DNA of 64,000 nucleotides from Xenorhabdus thuongxuanensis (GTDB lineage Bacteria; Pseudomonadota; Gammaproteobacteria; Enterobacterales; Enterobacteriaceae): the NCBI RefSeq assembly GCF_001908095.1, contig NZ_MKGR01000008.1:62001-126000 (forward strand). Reading direction: 5' to 3'. Every line of letters starts with the position of its first letter. Positions within the stretch are counted from its first letter, which is position 1. The position numbers were made by a program, and so were the translations under genes. Shown here in pieces: positions 1 to 10,498 of this stretch. Below the pieces are notes generated by a model. That model was not told the origin of the DNA, ran no database searches, and was given only the letters and a program-made list of their open reading frames with translations.

Positions 1-2
1 CA

Positions 3-83
3 GTAAAAAAACGTAAACTTTCCTCTCAACCTGCCGATATTAAATCACAACTGCTGGATGGATTTGCTCAGCAAGCTGTGTGA
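3..83 (+). CDS. flhC: FlhC C-terminal end (partial)
   Basis: An open frame enters from the left edge and ends at a TGA at 81-83, giving 26 residues with a basic start (VKKRK). FlhC is one half of the FlhD4C2 master activator of flagellar class 2 promoters. The call rests mainly on position, because flhDC directly precedes motAB in enterobacteria, and on the basic tail; the fragment is too short to identify on its own. No other frame here continues as a plausible gene. Confidence 0.6.
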   Translation, partial: VKKRKLSSQPADIKSQLLDGFAQQAV

Positions 84-105
84 ATTTAAATGGGAAAGTA
101 AAATT

Positions 106-140
106 CAGGTTACAGGTTTAATCATAAACTCTGTAACCTG
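106..140 (+). terminator. Hairpin between flhC and motA
   Basis: A perfect 10-bp inverted repeat (CAGGTTACAG / CTGTAACCTG) has additional pairing inside its loop (GTTTA with TAAAC). A T-rich stretch follows about ten bases later rather than immediately. It may end or attenuate flhDC transcripts before motA. The missing adjacent T-run makes full termination uncertain. Confidence 0.45.
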
Positions 141-218
141 CCGTCATACTCTTTTTCATTTTATCAATTTGCCCTGTTCAAATCTCGTCTGCTCACCAAC
201 TTAGCTAAAGGATATCGC

Positions 219-1100
219 GTGTTAGTACTTTTAGGATATATCGTGGTTTTTGGTGCGGTAATTGGTGGCTACTTGCTTGTCGGTGGTCACATGGGCGCAC
301 TTTATCAGCCAGCGGAATTTTTGATTATTGCAGGTGCGGGACTTGGTGCTTTTATCGTGGGCAATAATGGCAAGGCGATAAAGGCAACACTGCGTGTTTT
401 ACCAAAAGTATTGCGTAGATCAAAATACAATAAGGCGATGTATATGGACCTCATGGCATTACAGTTTCGTCTATTGTCAAAATCCCGTCAGCATGGGCTA
501 CTGGCTTTAGAGTGGGATATTGAAAATCCGCACCAAAGTGACATATTCACACAATATCCTCGTTTGTTAAAAGATCAGTATCTGATGGATTTTATCACCG
601 ATTATACGCGCCTGATCATCGGCGGTAACATGAATCCTTATGAAATTGAAGCTTTGATGGATGAAGAAATTGAAACTTACGAACAAGAAAGTGAAGTACC
701 AGCGACTAGTTTGGCAGCAGTAGGGGATTCGTTGCCTGCATTCGGGATTGTTGCGGCCGTCATGGGAGTTGTTCATGCTCTGGGATCTGCGGATCGTCCG
801 GCAGGAGAATTGGGCGTATTGATTGCCCATGCGATGGTGGGAACATTCCTTGGAATTTTATTGTCTTATGGTTTTGTTTCTCCTCTGGCAACACTCCTTC
901 GTCAACGCAGCAGTGAGCAAGTCAAAATGATGCAATGCATTAAGGTGACGCTGCTTTCCAGTTTACATGGTTATGCACCACAAATTGCAGTTGAATTCGG
1001 TCGTAAAACATTATTCCTCACAGATCGTCCTTCATTCACAGAATTGGAAGAACATGTTCGTCGGGTTAAATCCCCTGTACAACAAGAAGTTGAAGAATAA
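219..1100 (+). CDS. motA: Flagellar motor stator protein MotA
   Basis: MotA is the inner-membrane stator subunit that, with MotB, forms the proton channel and pushes on FliG. The 293-residue product matches the enterobacterial length (295 in E. coli). It has four hydrophobic segments, a large cytoplasmic loop containing the conserved [15 protein letters not shown] stretch, and the channel-proline motif [15 protein letters not shown]. The start is a GTG at 219, chosen because AAAGGA lies 6-7 bases upstream and the protein then begins MLVLLGY as in the family. It is first in a run motA-motB-cheA-cheW with gaps of 2 to 87 bases, so probably one operon. I could not find a convincing sigma-28 promoter directly upstream. 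Confidence 0.97.
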   Translation: MLVLLGYIVVFGAVIGGYLLVGGHMGALYQPAEFLIIAGAGLGAFIVGNNGKAIKATLRVLPKVLRRSKYNKAMYMDLMALQFRLLSKSRQHGLLALEWDIENPHQSDIFTQYPRLLKDQYLMDFITDYTRLIIGGNMNPYEIEALMDEEIETYEQESEVPATSLAAVGDSLPAFGIVAAVMGVVHALGSADRPAGELGVLIAHAMVGTFLGILLSYGFVSPLATLLRQRSSEQVKMMQCIKVTLLSSLHGYAPQIAVEFGRKTLFLTDRPSFTELEEHVRRVKSPVQQEVEE

Positions 1101-1102
1101 TT

Positions 1103-2116
1103 ATGAGAGAGAATAATGTTTCCGTCGTCAGAATAAAGAGGCGTAAAAAACATGATTCGAACCATGCCGGTGGATCATGGAAGATTGCTTATGCTGATTT
1201 TATGACTGCAATGATGGCATTCTTTTTAGTTATGTGGTTGGTATCGATAGCTAGTCCACAGGAATTGACCAGTATTGCAGAATATTTCCGTACTCCTTTG
1301 CAAGTAGCAATCAACCAGGGACAGAAAAGTGGCGATAGCACCAACCCGATCCCTGGGGGAGGGGATGATATTTTCCAACAGGATGGGGAAGTTTTCCGCC
1401 AATCTAATGTAGTTGAAACTAAAGAAGAAACTCGTCGCTTAAATCGGTTACACCAGCAACTTGACCAATTGATTATTACCGATCCTCGCCTTAAAGAGCT
1501 GCGTCCTCACCTATTAATTGACATGATGGATGAAGGTTTGCGTATTCAGATTATCGATCGAGAAAATCGCCCGATGTTTATGATTGGCAGTTCAAAGGTT
1601 GAAAGTCACATGAGCGATATCTTGCGGGCAATTGCGCCGATCTTGAACGATATTTCAAACAAAATCAGCCTTTCTGGTCATACCGATAATTTACAGTATG
1701 CTAACGGTCAGCGGGGTTACAGCAATTGGGAGCTTTCTTCCGATCGTGCCAATGCATCAAGGCGTGAACTGCTGATAGGTGGTCTGGATGAGGCCAAAGT
1801 TCTGAGAGTTGTGGGTATGGCATCTACTGTGAACATGCAGAAAGATATCGATCCTAATGCGCCGGTTAACCGTCGTATCAGTATTATTGTATTAAATAAA
1901 GATGCAGAAAGAAGGATTGAGCAGGAAAACAGTGGCGGTAACGCCATGACCGCTAACAATAGTATGGATATGCAAGAAGTCATCAGAATGGATTCAAATG
2001 AGGGAGCGGCTGCTCAGCAACCCACCGAACAATCCCATGTGATCATAAAACATGAAATCACAAAATTGGAACAGCCATCGGTTGAACCGCCAAGTGATAA
2101 TAAGATGACAGAGTAA
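1103..2116 (+). CDS. motB: Flagellar motor stator protein MotB
   Basis: MotB anchors the stator to peptidoglycan and supplies the proton-binding aspartate. Residues 25-40 form the plug/transmembrane region [16 protein letters not shown], in which Asp32 is the conserved proton carrier. An OmpA-like peptidoglycan-binding domain follows (about residues 150-270), with the motif LSGHTDN and the NRRISI ending typical of the fold. The protein has 337 residues against 308 in E. coli; the extra length is a poorly conserved polar C-terminal tail. The gene starts two bases after the motA stop and ends six bases before cheA, which indicates translational coupling in the motAB-cheAW operon. Confidence 0.97.
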   Translation: MRENNVSVVRIKRRKKHDSNHAGGSWKIAYADFMTAMMAFFLVMWLVSIASPQELTSIAEYFRTPLQVAINQGQKSGDSTNPIPGGGDDIFQQDGEVFRQSNVVETKEETRRLNRLHQQLDQLIITDPRLKELRPHLLIDMMDEGLRIQIIDRENRPMFMIGSSKVESHMSDILRAIAPILNDISNKISLSGHTDNLQYANGQRGYSNWELSSDRANASRRELLIGGLDEAKVLRVVGMASTVNMQKDIDPNAPVNRRISIIVLNKDAERRIEQENSGGNAMTANNSMDMQEVIRMDSNEGAAAQQPTEQSHVIIKHEITKLEQPSVEPPSDNKMTE

Positions 2117-2122
2117 GTAACG

Positions 2123-4342
2123 ATGGATATGACCGCGTTTTATCAAACTTTCTTTGATGAAGCAGATGAACTATTGGCTGATATGGAACAGCATTTATTG
2201 CTGCTCGATGCCGATGAGCCTGATCATGAGCAGTTAAACGCAATATTTCGCAGCGCCCATTCCATTAAAGGTGGCGCTGCGACTTTTGGTTTTACCAAGC
2301 TGCAACAGACCACACATGTTTTGGAAAATCTGCTCGATAGCGCCAGACGTGATGAAATACGTTTGACCATTGACATTATCAACCTGTTTTTAGAAGCGAA
2401 AGATATTATGCAGCAACAATTGGATGCCTATAAAAGTTCTCAGGAGCCGGATGAAGACACATTCAATTATATCTGCGAGACGCTGCGTCAGCTTGCATTA
2501 GAACTACAGCAAGGGCAGCAAGAAGAGTTTCTTGCAGTATCGCCTGTAATTCAGGCTGAACTTGTCACGGAAGACGTTGTAAATGAAGTTGAGGAAAAAC
2601 AAACAGTAGTATCGGCTCAGCCCGAAGAAAATAAACCAGAGAAGAGACATTTTCCGGCAGGTAAATCCAGTCATGGGCAGATCCGTGTTCATTTATCTGG
2701 CTTGAAAGAACGCGAAGTCAGTTTAATGAAGGATGAATTGGGGCATCTTGGTGAGATTTATGATGTAGAGCAAACTACTAATAGTCTCGAAGCTTCATTG
2801 ATCACATCTGCAACAGAAGATGATATTACGGCTGTATTGTGCTTTGTAATTGAGCCTGAGCAAATTACTTTTTTACCAACAAATGAATCTCAGTCAGAAG
2901 ATGCGGACACTGAAACAGAACAAGATACTGTAGAAATAATAGATGCAGTAAAAACTGTGGCAGAAAATAGTAAATCAGGTAGTAATGCAGCAAAAAATAC
3001 GGCAGAAGAGATTACCACAGCAGCAAATACGATAATTACAAATGATCCACAGCCGGCTAATGCTCCGAGAAAAACGGATGTACATGAAGTTGGGCGTCCG
3101 GCACCACGTCCAGCGGCGGGATCACCACGCCAACGTGCGGAATCATCCAGTATTCGTGTTGCTGTTGAAAAAGTTGATCAGCTTATCAATTTAGTGGGTG
3201 AATTGGTCATTACCCAATCTATGCTGGCTCAGCATTGTAACGGTCTGGAGCCAACCAAACATAGTGAATTGCTAAGTTGTATGGCTCAATTGCAGCGAAA
3301 CTCCCGTGACTTGCAAGAATCTGTCATGTCAATTCGCATGATGCCGATGGAATATGTTTTTAGCCGTTATCCACGTTTAGTGCGGGATTTGGCTGGAAAA
3401 CTCAACAAGAAAGTGGAATTGACATTAATCGGCAGTTCGACAGAACTGGATAAGAGTCTGATTGAACGGATTATCGATCCTCTCACACATTTGGTACGTA
3501 ACAGTCTTGATCATGGTATCGAAAGCCCGGAAAAACGCCTTGCGGCGGGTAAACCTGAAACGGGTAATTTGACTCTGGCGGCTGAGCATCAAGGTGGAAA
3601 TATCTGTATTGAAGTCATTGATGATGGTGCTGGTCTGAATCGTGAGAAAATCTTAGCAAAAGCAGAATCTCAGGGCTTAAGTGTCAGTGAAAATATGAGC
3701 AACGAAGAAGTGGCTATGCTGATTTTTGCTCCTGGTTTCTCTACCGCAGAAGTGGTAACTGATGTCTCTGGCCGTGGTGTTGGTATGGATGTGGTCAAGC
3801 GCAATATTCAAGATATGGGCGGGCAAATTCAGATTAGCTTCCAGGAAGGAAAGGGAACAGTCATTCGCATTTTGCTGCCACTGACATTAGCGATACTGGA
3901 TGGCATGTCAGTCAGAGTTAGTGAGGAGGTTTTCATCCTGCCACTGAGTGCCGTAGTGAGTTCATTGCAACCACAAGAGGAAGATATTTATCCGTTGGCG
4001 GGTGATGAAAAACTATTACTGGTACGTGGGGAATATTTACCTCTGCTTGAACTGTATCGTATATTCGATATTCCTAATGGAATCACTGATCCAACGAAAG
4101 GCATTGCTGTTATTGTGCAAAGTGCCGGACGCCGTTATGCCTTGCTGGTGGATAAACTGGTGGGGCAACATCAAGTTGTTGTTAAAAATATTGAGAGCAA
4201 TTACCGCAAAATACAGGGTATTTCGGCGGCCACCATTATGGGGGATGGTAGCGTTGCGCTCATCATTGATGTTCCTGCTTTGCAAAAGCTTAACCATGAA
4301 CAATTGGCTCAGCGCAAAGCGGAATTAGCGAATAACAATTAG
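2123..4342 (+). CDS. cheA: Chemotaxis histidine kinase CheA
   Basis: CheA is the cytoplasmic histidine kinase that phosphorylates CheY and CheB under receptor control. Domains in order: an HPt domain with phospho-acceptor His46 in RSAHSIKGG; a CheY/CheB-binding P2 region near residues 180-250; a dimerisation domain from about 345; a HATPase domain with N-box HLVRNSLDHGIES, DDGAGL and GRGVGMDVV; and a CheW-like P5 domain at the end. At 739 residues it is about 85 longer than E. coli CheA (654). The excess lies mainly in the Thr/Asn/Glu/Ala-rich linker between P2 and P3 (about 250-340). It follows motB by six bases. Confidence 0.97.
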   Translation: MDMTAFYQTFFDEADELLADMEQHLLLLDADEPDHEQLNAIFRSAHSIKGGAATFGFTKLQQTTHVLENLLDSARRDEIRLTIDIINLFLEAKDIMQQQLDAYKSSQEPDEDTFNYICETLRQLALELQQGQQEEFLAVSPVIQAELVTEDVVNEVEEKQTVVSAQPEENKPEKRHFPAGKSSHGQIRVHLSGLKEREVSLMKDELGHLGEIYDVEQTTNSLEASLITSATEDDITAVLCFVIEPEQITFLPTNESQSEDADTETEQDTVEIIDAVKTVAENSKSGSNAAKNTAEEITTAANTIITNDPQPANAPRKTDVHEVGRPAPRPAAGSPRQRAESSSIRVAVEKVDQLINLVGELVITQSMLAQHCNGLEPTKHSELLSCMAQLQRNSRDLQESVMSIRMMPMEYVFSRYPRLVRDLAGKLNKKVELTLIGSSTELDKSLIERIIDPLTHLVRNSLDHGIESPEKRLAAGKPETGNLTLAAEHQGGNICIEVIDDGAGLNREKILAKAESQGLSVSENMSNEEVAMLIFAPGFSTAEVVTDVSGRGVGMDVVKRNIQDMGGQIQISFQEGKGTVIRILLPLTLAILDGMSVRVSEEVFILPLSAVVSSLQPQEEDIYPLAGDEKLLLVRGEYLPLLELYRIFDIPNGITDPTKGIAVIVQSAGRRYALLVDKLVGQHQVVVKNIESNYRKIQGISAATIMGDGSVALIIDVPALQKLNHEQLAQRKAELANNN

Positions 4343-4345
4343 AAA

Positions 4346-4369
4346 ATACCCAATAGATGTCAAGTCGGT
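4346..4369. repeat. Possible truncated interspersed-repeat end
   Basis: The cheA-cheW gap contains AATACCCAATAGATGTCAAG, which resembles, from memory, the end of an interspersed palindromic repeat common in Photorhabdus and Xenorhabdus genomes (ATACCCAATAGATTTCAAG-like). No second half is seen here, so if real it is a decayed copy. A genome-wide count of this string would settle it. Confidence 0.25.
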
Positions 4370-4429
4370 GTACCACAAAGGAGCCGCTTGAAAGGGGAAG
4401 AGCAAAATTTCACACTAAAAGGTAACATC

Positions 4430-4927
4430 ATGTCAGCCATAGAAGAATTTAATAAATTATCGGGGGAAACGACTGGAAAGGAATATCTGGTTTTCACCTT
4501 GGGTGATGAAGAGTATGGGATTGAGATATTAAAAGTACAAGAAATTCGCGGCTATGATCAAGTTACCCGCATTGCAAACACGCCAGCCTTTATAAAGGGG
4601 ATTACTAACCTGCGTGGGGTGATCGTTCCTATCATCGATTTAAGGATCAAATTTTCACAGGAAGATGTCACCTACAACGACAACACTGTTGTGATTGTTC
4701 TGAATTTGCTTAACCGTGTTGTTGGGATTGTGGTTGACGGTGTGTCAGATGTGTTGTCCCTGAAAGAAGATCAGATTTGTCCTGCACCAGAGTTTGCTGT
4801 CACTTTATCAACAGAATACTTGACTGGGCTTGGTTCTATTGATGAACGGATGCTGATTCTGGTTGATATCGAAAAGCTTCTCAATAGTGAAGAAATGGCA
4901 TTGGTTGATTCAGTCGCCAAAGGTTGA
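4430..4927 (+). CDS. cheW: Chemotaxis coupling protein CheW
   Basis: CheW links receptor tips to the CheA kinase. The 165-residue product is very close to E. coli CheW (167), with the conserved stretches [28 protein letters not shown] and [13 protein letters not shown]. The frame is open further upstream with a TTG at 4388. I chose the ATG at 4430 because AAAGG lies eight bases before it and the family N-terminus begins here. The cheA-cheW gap of 87 bases is the longest inside the operon. The next gene has its own sigma-28 promoter. Confidence 0.97.
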   Translation: MSAIEEFNKLSGETTGKEYLVFTLGDEEYGIEILKVQEIRGYDQVTRIANTPAFIKGITNLRGVIVPIIDLRIKFSQEDVTYNDNTVVIVLNLLNRVVGIVVDGVSDVLSLKEDQICPAPEFAVTLSTEYLTGLGSIDERMLILVDIEKLLNSEEMALVDSVAKG

Positions 4928-5026
4928 TGTAAGATTGATGTTTTGGGGCTACTGCAATAAAAAACAGCAGCCCCTTTGTGTTAGATCAAAAAAATACTGT
5001 AAAAAATCAATTTTTAGAATTATACG

Positions 5027-5053
5027 TAAAGTTCCCTTTATGTGTGCCGATAA
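5027..5053 (+). promoter_or_regulatory. Sigma-28 (FliA) promoter of the first chemoreceptor gene
   Basis: TAAAGTTC (5027-5034), an 11-base spacer and GCCGATAA (5046-5053) match the enterobacterial FliA consensus TAAAGTTT-N11-GCCGATAA at 15 of 16 positions. The start codon of the downstream receptor lies 34 bases after the -10 element. This is a textbook class 3 flagellar promoter. Confidence 0.9.
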
Positions 5054-5087
5054 CACTGGCATAGAAATTTAGTAAAAAAGGGAAGTC

Positions 5088-6791
5088 ATGTTTAACCGAA
5101 TGAAAATAGTGACGGGATTAATCTTAGTCATCATATTGTTTGGTGCTTTGCAACTTATCTCCGGGGGATTATTCTTCAAAGGGTTGAAGAATGATATGGA
5201 AGCCTTTGAATTAGTAGATAAAATGCGAGAGCAGCAAATCTATCTGGATGAAAGTTGGGTTAACTTGTTGCAAGCCCGCAATAACCTGAACCGTGTTGGT
5301 ATCATGTACATGGTGAAAGATAGTGATGCTGAAGGTAGTTATAAAGCTGATGACGCTCTGGCAGAAGCCAAGGCCAATATCGCTCGTGCAGAACGGCTCT
5401 TCGAGAAATATGAACAGACTGAAAGGCTGCCTTTCTATAATTCAGAACACCTTCAACGTTTGAAACAGACTCATAATGACTACCTTAATGCGCTTAAAGA
5501 GTTAGATAACATGCTAGCGCATGGCAAGTTTAAGGAGTTTTTTATCCAAAAAACGTCTGATTATCAGAACGCATTTAATGCGGAATTTAACTTCTATGTG
5601 TCTCAGAGCTCAAAATTTTATGAACAAGTGTCACAGGAAGCTGACAAAGCTTACAGCAATGTCCTTATTTCGTTGTGCTTTTTGATGGCTCTGCTAGCTG
5701 TGGTTATGGTAATAAGCTGGATTGGCTTACGTAAAGCATTAATAGATCCGTTGCACAAGCTGCTGGAAAATATCAAGGCCTTCTCAAGAGGGGACTTGAC
5801 CCAGGTGATCACTGTAACTGGTAATAATGAAATGGGCATGTTAGCCGTTGGCTTGAGACACATGCAGGAAGAACTGATCAATACGGTCAGAAGTGTTCAT
5901 CAAAGTACCGAAACCATCTATACCGGCACCAGCGAAATTGCCGCAGGTAACAACGATCTTTCCTCCCGTACTGAACAGCAAGTGGCTTCGTTGGAAGAAA
6001 CGGCTGCCAGTATGGAACAGTTGACTGCGACAGTAAAACAGAATGCTGACAATGCTCGTCAAGCCAGTAACTTGGCTGACAATGCCTCTGAGATTGCCCG
6101 TCAGGGGGGCAAAGTGGTAGCTAATGTCGTTCAGACCATGCATGAGATTGCAGACAGCTCTCGTAAGATCTCTGACATCACAGGTGTCATTGATGCCATT
6201 GCTTTCCAAACCAACATCCTTGCCCTTAACGCTGCGGTGGAGGCTGCCCGTGCTGGTGAGCATGGCCGTGGCTTCGCAGTAGTTGCCGGTGAAGTGCGCA
6301 ACTTGGCACAGCGCAGTGCAGAAGCGGCTAAAGAGATCAAAGCATTGATCGAAGACTCTGTAAATCGTACAGATACAGGCTCTATGCAGGTAGAAAGTGC
6401 TGGTGAAACCATGAATAAAATTGTGGATTCTGTTACCCGCGTGACTGACATTATGGGGGAAATTGCATCGGCTTCTGATGAACAAAGCAGAGGGATCACG
6501 CAAGTTGGTGTTGCTATTTCCGAAATGGACAGAGTCACACAACAAAATGCGTCATTAGTTGAGCAGTCTGCGGCGGCGGCGGCGGCATTGGAAGAGCAGG
6601 CCAAGATATTAACTAAAGCGGTTGCGATGTTCCAGTTACCGGAGCAGGCAGAAAGGAAGCAGCCTGAGAAAAGAAAAATTGAAGTTTTATCGGCAACAAA
6701 ATCGTCGGCTCCTCCAGCTAATACAACAAATCCTCCCGTGCTGAAGAAAGACGGCAATGTGGAAGACCCATCTAATTGGGAAACATTCTAA
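5088..6791 (+). CDS. Methyl-accepting chemotaxis protein with CheR/CheB tether
   Basis: This is a transmembrane chemoreceptor of the Tar/Tsr class, 567 residues. It has an N-terminal membrane helix (about 8-30), a periplasmic four-helix-bundle ligand domain (about 31-190), a second membrane helix (about 192-214), a HAMP domain and a long cytoplasmic coiled coil. The signalling tip is recognisable by [20 protein letters not shown]. The C-terminus ends NWETF, the pentapeptide that docks CheR and CheB on high-abundance receptors. The ligand is not predictable: the periplasmic domain lacks a motif I can assign to serine or aspartate. Expression is driven by the FliA promoter just upstream. It occupies the tar position of E. 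coli. Confidence 0.95.
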   Translation: MFNRMKIVTGLILVIILFGALQLISGGLFFKGLKNDMEAFELVDKMREQQIYLDESWVNLLQARNNLNRVGIMYMVKDSDAEGSYKADDALAEAKANIARAERLFEKYEQTERLPFYNSEHLQRLKQTHNDYLNALKELDNMLAHGKFKEFFIQKTSDYQNAFNAEFNFYVSQSSKFYEQVSQEADKAYSNVLISLCFLMALLAVVMVISWIGLRKALIDPLHKLLENIKAFSRGDLTQVITVTGNNEMGMLAVGLRHMQEELINTVRSVHQSTETIYTGTSEIAAGNNDLSSRTEQQVASLEETAASMEQLTATVKQNADNARQASNLADNASEIARQGGKVVANVVQTMHEIADSSRKISDITGVIDAIAFQTNILALNAAVEAARAGEHGRGFAVVAGEVRNLAQRSAEAAKEIKALIEDSVNRTDTGSMQVESAGETMNKIVDSVTRVTDIMGEIASASDEQSRGITQVGVAISEMDRVTQQNASLVEQSAAAAAALEEQAKILTKAVAMFQLPEQAERKQPEKRKIEVLSATKSSAPPANTTNPPVLKKDGNVEDPSNWETF

Positions 6792-6811
6792 AAAAATAAT
6801 AGCGATAACCA

Positions 6812-6830
6812 CGGCTGCATTATGCAGCCG
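6812..6830 (+). terminator. Intercistronic hairpin between the receptor genes
   Basis: CGGCTGCA-TTA-TGCAGCCG forms a perfect 8-bp GC-rich stem with a three-base loop, 17 bases before the second receptor start codon. No T-run follows, so it is more likely an mRNA-stabilising or attenuating hairpin than a strong terminator. Confidence 0.5.
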
Positions 6831-6847
6831 TTAAACGAGGTGATTAC

Positions 6848-8479
6848 ATGTTAGGCAAGCTTCGCATATCAACCAGTTTGTATCTGTTACTGATGATGTT
6901 TTGTGTTATGCAAATTATTTCGAGTGGTTTATCTCTGGGAATAATTCATACAGACCAGACATATATCGAAAGAATTGATCTGGGAACTCAACGGAGAGAT
7001 ACCCTTGGCTTGAGTTGGGCAGCATTGTTGCAAACGCGTAATACTCTGAACAAAATCGCAATTGCCCACAAAGTGGGGCAACCACAAACGCAGGTAGAGG
7101 CAATGGAGGCGTTACTTAAAAGTTCGATGAATGAAGCAGACAGGAGTTTTGCCAAATTTAGTTCACTACCTCGGATAGAACAAACTGATCATAGTGCAGC
7201 CTTATTAACTGCGGTTGAACATTCTTATCAAGAATATATCAACGCATTAAAAGAGCTAAAAACTTATCTTTATGAAGGTAATTTCCAAGCCTTCCTTGAT
7301 CAACCTACAGAAGATTACCAGCGTAAGATGGAAATTGCATATAACAACTATATGCAGTATCTCGGTGCTAACATTAACTCAGCGGTCTCTGAGGGAAAAT
7401 TTTACTACAAAGTATCCATTGGCATGTTTTTTGGTGCTGTTTTGATGGTATTTGTTGTTTCAATAGCGGCTAATTGGTGGTTGAAACGTAACCTGCTCAG
7501 ACCGTTTTCGAATATGAGAGCTTGCTTTCAGGATGTAGCAGAAGGGCGTTTGGATAAAGAAATTTCTGTATTCACCAATGATGAAATTGGTGATATCTTC
7601 CGAAAATTGCGTGATATGCAGACATCATTAATCAAATCCATTACTGCTGTGCGCGAGAATACTAACCAGATGTATTCTGGTATTCAAGAGATCGCCCAGG
7701 GCAATACGGACTTATCTTCACGTACAGAGCAACAGGCAGCATCACTGGAAGAAACGGCTGCCAGTATGGAAGAATTAACAGTTACTGTTAAACAGAACGC
7801 AGAAAATGCACGTCAAGCTAGCGAACTGGCGATATCGGCTTCCCAGACTGCTTCAAAAGGTGGTGAACTGACCACAAGTGTTGTGGCAACTATGGATGAA
7901 ATTGCCAAAAGTTCGAAGAAAATCAGCGCCATTATCAGTGTTATTGATGGTATTGCTTTCCAAACCAATATCCTGGCATTGAATGCTGCTGTTGAAGCGG
8001 CACGTGCCGGTGAACAGGGACGTGGGTTCTCTGTAGTAGCCGGTGAAGTACGTGATTTGGCACAACGTAGTGCCGAAGCTGCGAAAGAAATCAAAACCTT
8101 AATCGATGAATCTGTCCATCGAGTTAATCAGGGTTCAGAATTGGTGAACAATGCGGGACAAACGATGGATGAACTGGTTAGGTCGGTGAACCAGGTGACT
8201 GATTTAATGGCTGAAATTGCTGCTGCCTCTGATGAGCAGAGCCGTGGCATTCATCAAGTTGCTCAAGCCGTTAGCCAGATGGATCAAGTCACACAGCAAA
8301 ATGCTGCGTTGGTGGAACAATCTGCCGCAGCCGCAGATGCCCTTGAAGACAAGGCGGACATATTGGTGAAAACTGTTGCTCAATTTGAACTGCCTAACAG
8401 TTTGGAAGATGAGTACGAGCATCAAGCGACCACTACATCAAACATGACTGACGAGCATGTTGTAAGTCAACTACGCTGA
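6848..8479 (+). CDS. Methyl-accepting chemotaxis protein without tether
   Basis: This second chemoreceptor, 543 residues, has the same architecture: a membrane helix near 10-30, a periplasmic four-helix bundle, a second membrane helix near 195-215, HAMP, and a signalling domain with [20 protein letters not shown]. The cytoplasmic half is nearly parallel to the neighbour, which suggests an old tandem duplication; the sensory half has diverged. It ends VVSQLR and has no NWETF-type pentapeptide, so by analogy with low-abundance receptors (Tap, Trg) it would depend on neighbouring receptors for adaptation. AGG in GAGGTG precedes the ATG. It is followed by cheR after six bases, so receptors and cheRBYZ are probably cotranscribed. 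Confidence 0.95.
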   Translation: MLGKLRISTSLYLLLMMFCVMQIISSGLSLGIIHTDQTYIERIDLGTQRRDTLGLSWAALLQTRNTLNKIAIAHKVGQPQTQVEAMEALLKSSMNEADRSFAKFSSLPRIEQTDHSAALLTAVEHSYQEYINALKELKTYLYEGNFQAFLDQPTEDYQRKMEIAYNNYMQYLGANINSAVSEGKFYYKVSIGMFFGAVLMVFVVSIAANWWLKRNLLRPFSNMRACFQDVAEGRLDKEISVFTNDEIGDIFRKLRDMQTSLIKSITAVRENTNQMYSGIQEIAQGNTDLSSRTEQQAASLEETAASMEELTVTVKQNAENARQASELAISASQTASKGGELTTSVVATMDEIAKSSKKISAIISVIDGIAFQTNILALNAAVEAARAGEQGRGFSVVAGEVRDLAQRSAEAAKEIKTLIDESVHRVNQGSELVNNAGQTMDELVRSVNQVTDLMAEIAAASDEQSRGIHQVAQAVSQMDQVTQQNAALVEQSAAAADALEDKADILVKTVAQFELPNSLEDEYEHQATTTSNMTDEHVVSQLR

Positions 8480-8485
8480 GGTCAG

Positions 8486-9373
8486 ATGAAAGCCAATTCA
8501 ATAGCTTCAGATACTGATGCTACTGCACCGCTGAACTTTATGCTTCAGCGGCATGCTTTGTCGGATGCGCAATTTGAGCGTATCTGCCAGTTTATCTATC
8601 AACGGGCTGGCATAGTACTGGCAAAAAATAAGCGTGAGATGGTATACAACCGTTTAGTCAGGCGGCTTCGTGTATTGGGACTTAATGATTTTGGTCAATA
8701 TCTGTCGATTTTGGAACAGGATAGTCACAGTAAAGAATGGGAATCTTTCATCAATGCATTGACCACTAATCTCACCGCATTTTTCAGGGAATCTCATCAT
8801 TTTCCTATTCTGGCAGCGCATGCCAGCAGGAAAAATGGTGGGACATACCGTGTTTGGAGTGCTGCCGCTTCAACGGGGGAGGAGCCATATTCTATTGCAA
8901 TGACCTTGTGTGATGCACTGGGGCATCGGTCAAATCGAATAAAAATCATTGGTAGTGATATTGATACCAGTGTGCTAGAAAAAGCCAGGCGAGGAGTGTA
9001 TCGGCTGGAAGAATTACAGTATCTAAGTGAAAGCCAAAAGAAAAAATATTTTTTCAAAGGGGTTGGTCGCTTTGAAGGATACGCACGGGTTCGTCCTTTA
9101 CTTGCTGAACTGGTGAGTTTTCAGCATTTGAACCTGCTCGATTCTGATTGGGCACTTGAAGGTAAGTTTGATGCAATATTCTGTCGTAATGTAATGATTT
9201 ATTTTGATAAAAAGACACAGGAAAGGATCTTGCGTCATTTTGTCAATTTCTTAAAACCGGATGGTTTGCTCTTTGCAGGGCATTCCGAAAACGTCACTCA
9301 AATCAGCCGAGAGTTCTACTTGCAAGGACAGACCGTTTACGGTGTAGGTCGGGCAAGGAGGGGTCATGAATAA
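8486..9373 (+). CDS. cheR: Chemotaxis protein methyltransferase CheR
   Basis: CheR transfers methyl groups from S-adenosylmethionine to glutamates of the receptors during adaptation. The 295-residue protein has the small N-terminal helical CheR domain and a Rossmann-type methyltransferase domain. That domain carries [13 protein letters not shown] (SAM-binding region) and [10 protein letters not shown], both standard for the family. Length agrees with E. coli CheR (286). The reading frame overlaps cheB by eight bases, which indicates translational coupling. Confidence 0.96.
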   Translation: MKANSIASDTDATAPLNFMLQRHALSDAQFERICQFIYQRAGIVLAKNKREMVYNRLVRRLRVLGLNDFGQYLSILEQDSHSKEWESFINALTTNLTAFFRESHHFPILAAHASRKNGGTYRVWSAAASTGEEPYSIAMTLCDALGHRSNRIKIIGSDIDTSVLEKARRGVYRLEELQYLSESQKKKYFFKGVGRFEGYARVRPLLAELVSFQHLNLLDSDWALEGKFDAIFCRNVMIYFDKKTQERILRHFVNFLKPDGLLFAGHSENVTQISREFYLQGQTVYGVGRARRGHE

Positions 9374-10418
9374 AATAACTGTTCTTTGTGTGGATGATTC
9401 GGCGTTAATGCGTCAAATCATGCGGGAAATTATCAATAGTCACCCTGATATGGAAGTCGTGGATTGTGCTCCAGATCCATTTGTTGCCCGTGATTTAATC
9501 AAAAAACACAATCCGCAGGTATTAACATTGGATGTTGAGATGCCGCGCATGGATGGCATTGATTTTCTGGAAAAATTGATGCGGCTACGTCCTATGCCTG
9601 TTGTGATGGTTTCTTCTCTGACAGCAAAAGGTTCGGAAATTACATTGAAGGCACTGGAACTGGGAGCGGTGGACTTTGTGACTAAGCCCCAATTGGGTAT
9701 CCGTGAAGGTATGCTAGCTTATAGCGAACTGATTGCCGAAAAAATCCGTGCCGCCGCCCAAGCTAAAATCAGTCCTGCGGAACCGGCATCCGTAAATACA
9801 GCACCATTGAATTTCAAGCCACTATTATCCAGTGAAAAATTGATCGCAGTAGGGGCATCAACAGGAGGAACAGAGGCAATCAAAAACCTGCTGCAACCCC
9901 TGCCGATCACCAGTCCGGCTTTATTGATTACTCAACATATGCCTGCGGGTTTCACCCGTTCTTTTGCCGAAAGGCTTAATAAACTGAGTCAGATCACAGT
10001 AAAAGAAGCTGAAGATGGGGAACGCGTTCTGCCAGGGCATGCCTACATTGCACCTGGGGATCGCCATATGGAACTTTGCCGCAGTGGAGCCAATTATCAA
10101 ATCATGATAACTCATGCCCAGCCAGTTAATCGCCATCGCCCTTCTGTTGATGTTCTCTTTCGCTCTGTTGCTAAATATGCCGGGCGCAATGCGGTAGGCG
10201 TTATTTTAACTGGCATGGGTAATGATGGTGCTGCGGGCTTGCTGGAAATGAAACAGGCAGGGGCTTACACATTGGCTCAAAGCGAAAAAAGTTGTGTAGT
10301 ATTTGGAATGCCACGTGCCTCGATCCAGTTAGGGGCGGTGGATGAAGTCATGGATCTTCAAAAAATCAGTAAAACTATGCTGGCCAAAATCAGTGCGGGG
10401 CAATCGGTTCGTATTTAG
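9366..10418 (+). CDS. cheB: Chemotaxis response regulator methylesterase CheB
   Basis: CheB is the receptor methylesterase/glutamine deamidase activated by CheA phosphorylation. An N-terminal receiver domain carries the phospho-acceptor Asp56 ([12 protein letters not shown]). The C-terminal alpha/beta esterase domain has the serine motif GASTGGTEA, the histidine motif TQHMPAGFT and the aspartate motif TGMGNDGA, the expected catalytic triad. At 350 residues it matches E. coli CheB (349). It overlaps cheR and precedes cheY by 80 bases. Confidence 0.97.
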   Translation: MNKITVLCVDDSALMRQIMREIINSHPDMEVVDCAPDPFVARDLIKKHNPQVLTLDVEMPRMDGIDFLEKLMRLRPMPVVMVSSLTAKGSEITLKALELGAVDFVTKPQLGIREGMLAYSELIAEKIRAAAQAKISPAEPASVNTAPLNFKPLLSSEKLIAVGASTGGTEAIKNLLQPLPITSPALLITQHMPAGFTRSFAERLNKLSQITVKEAEDGERVLPGHAYIAPGDRHMELCRSGANYQIMITHAQPVNRHRPSVDVLFRSVAKYAGRNAVGVILTGMGNDGAAGLLEMKQAGAYTLAQSEKSCVVFGMPRASIQLGAVDEVMDLQKISKTMLAKISAGQSVRI

Positions 10419-10498
10419 TCGTTGTATTTGGTAGTTGTATTTGATGTTAATTTTTGCAGCGTTGTGCTGCTGGGTAAGTGAAATTCCAAGGAGTTTTT

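Noticed and set aside
125..147. TAAACTCT followed by GCCGTCAT before motA as a sigma-28 promoter
   Set aside because: The spacer is only 7 bases instead of 11 and the -10 matches at 5 of 8 positions; no better pair exists nearby.
5841..6757. Long minus-strand open frames (208 and 234 codons) opposite the first chemoreceptor gene
   Set aside because: They lie wholly inside a well-supported gene, mirror its codon structure and have no family features.
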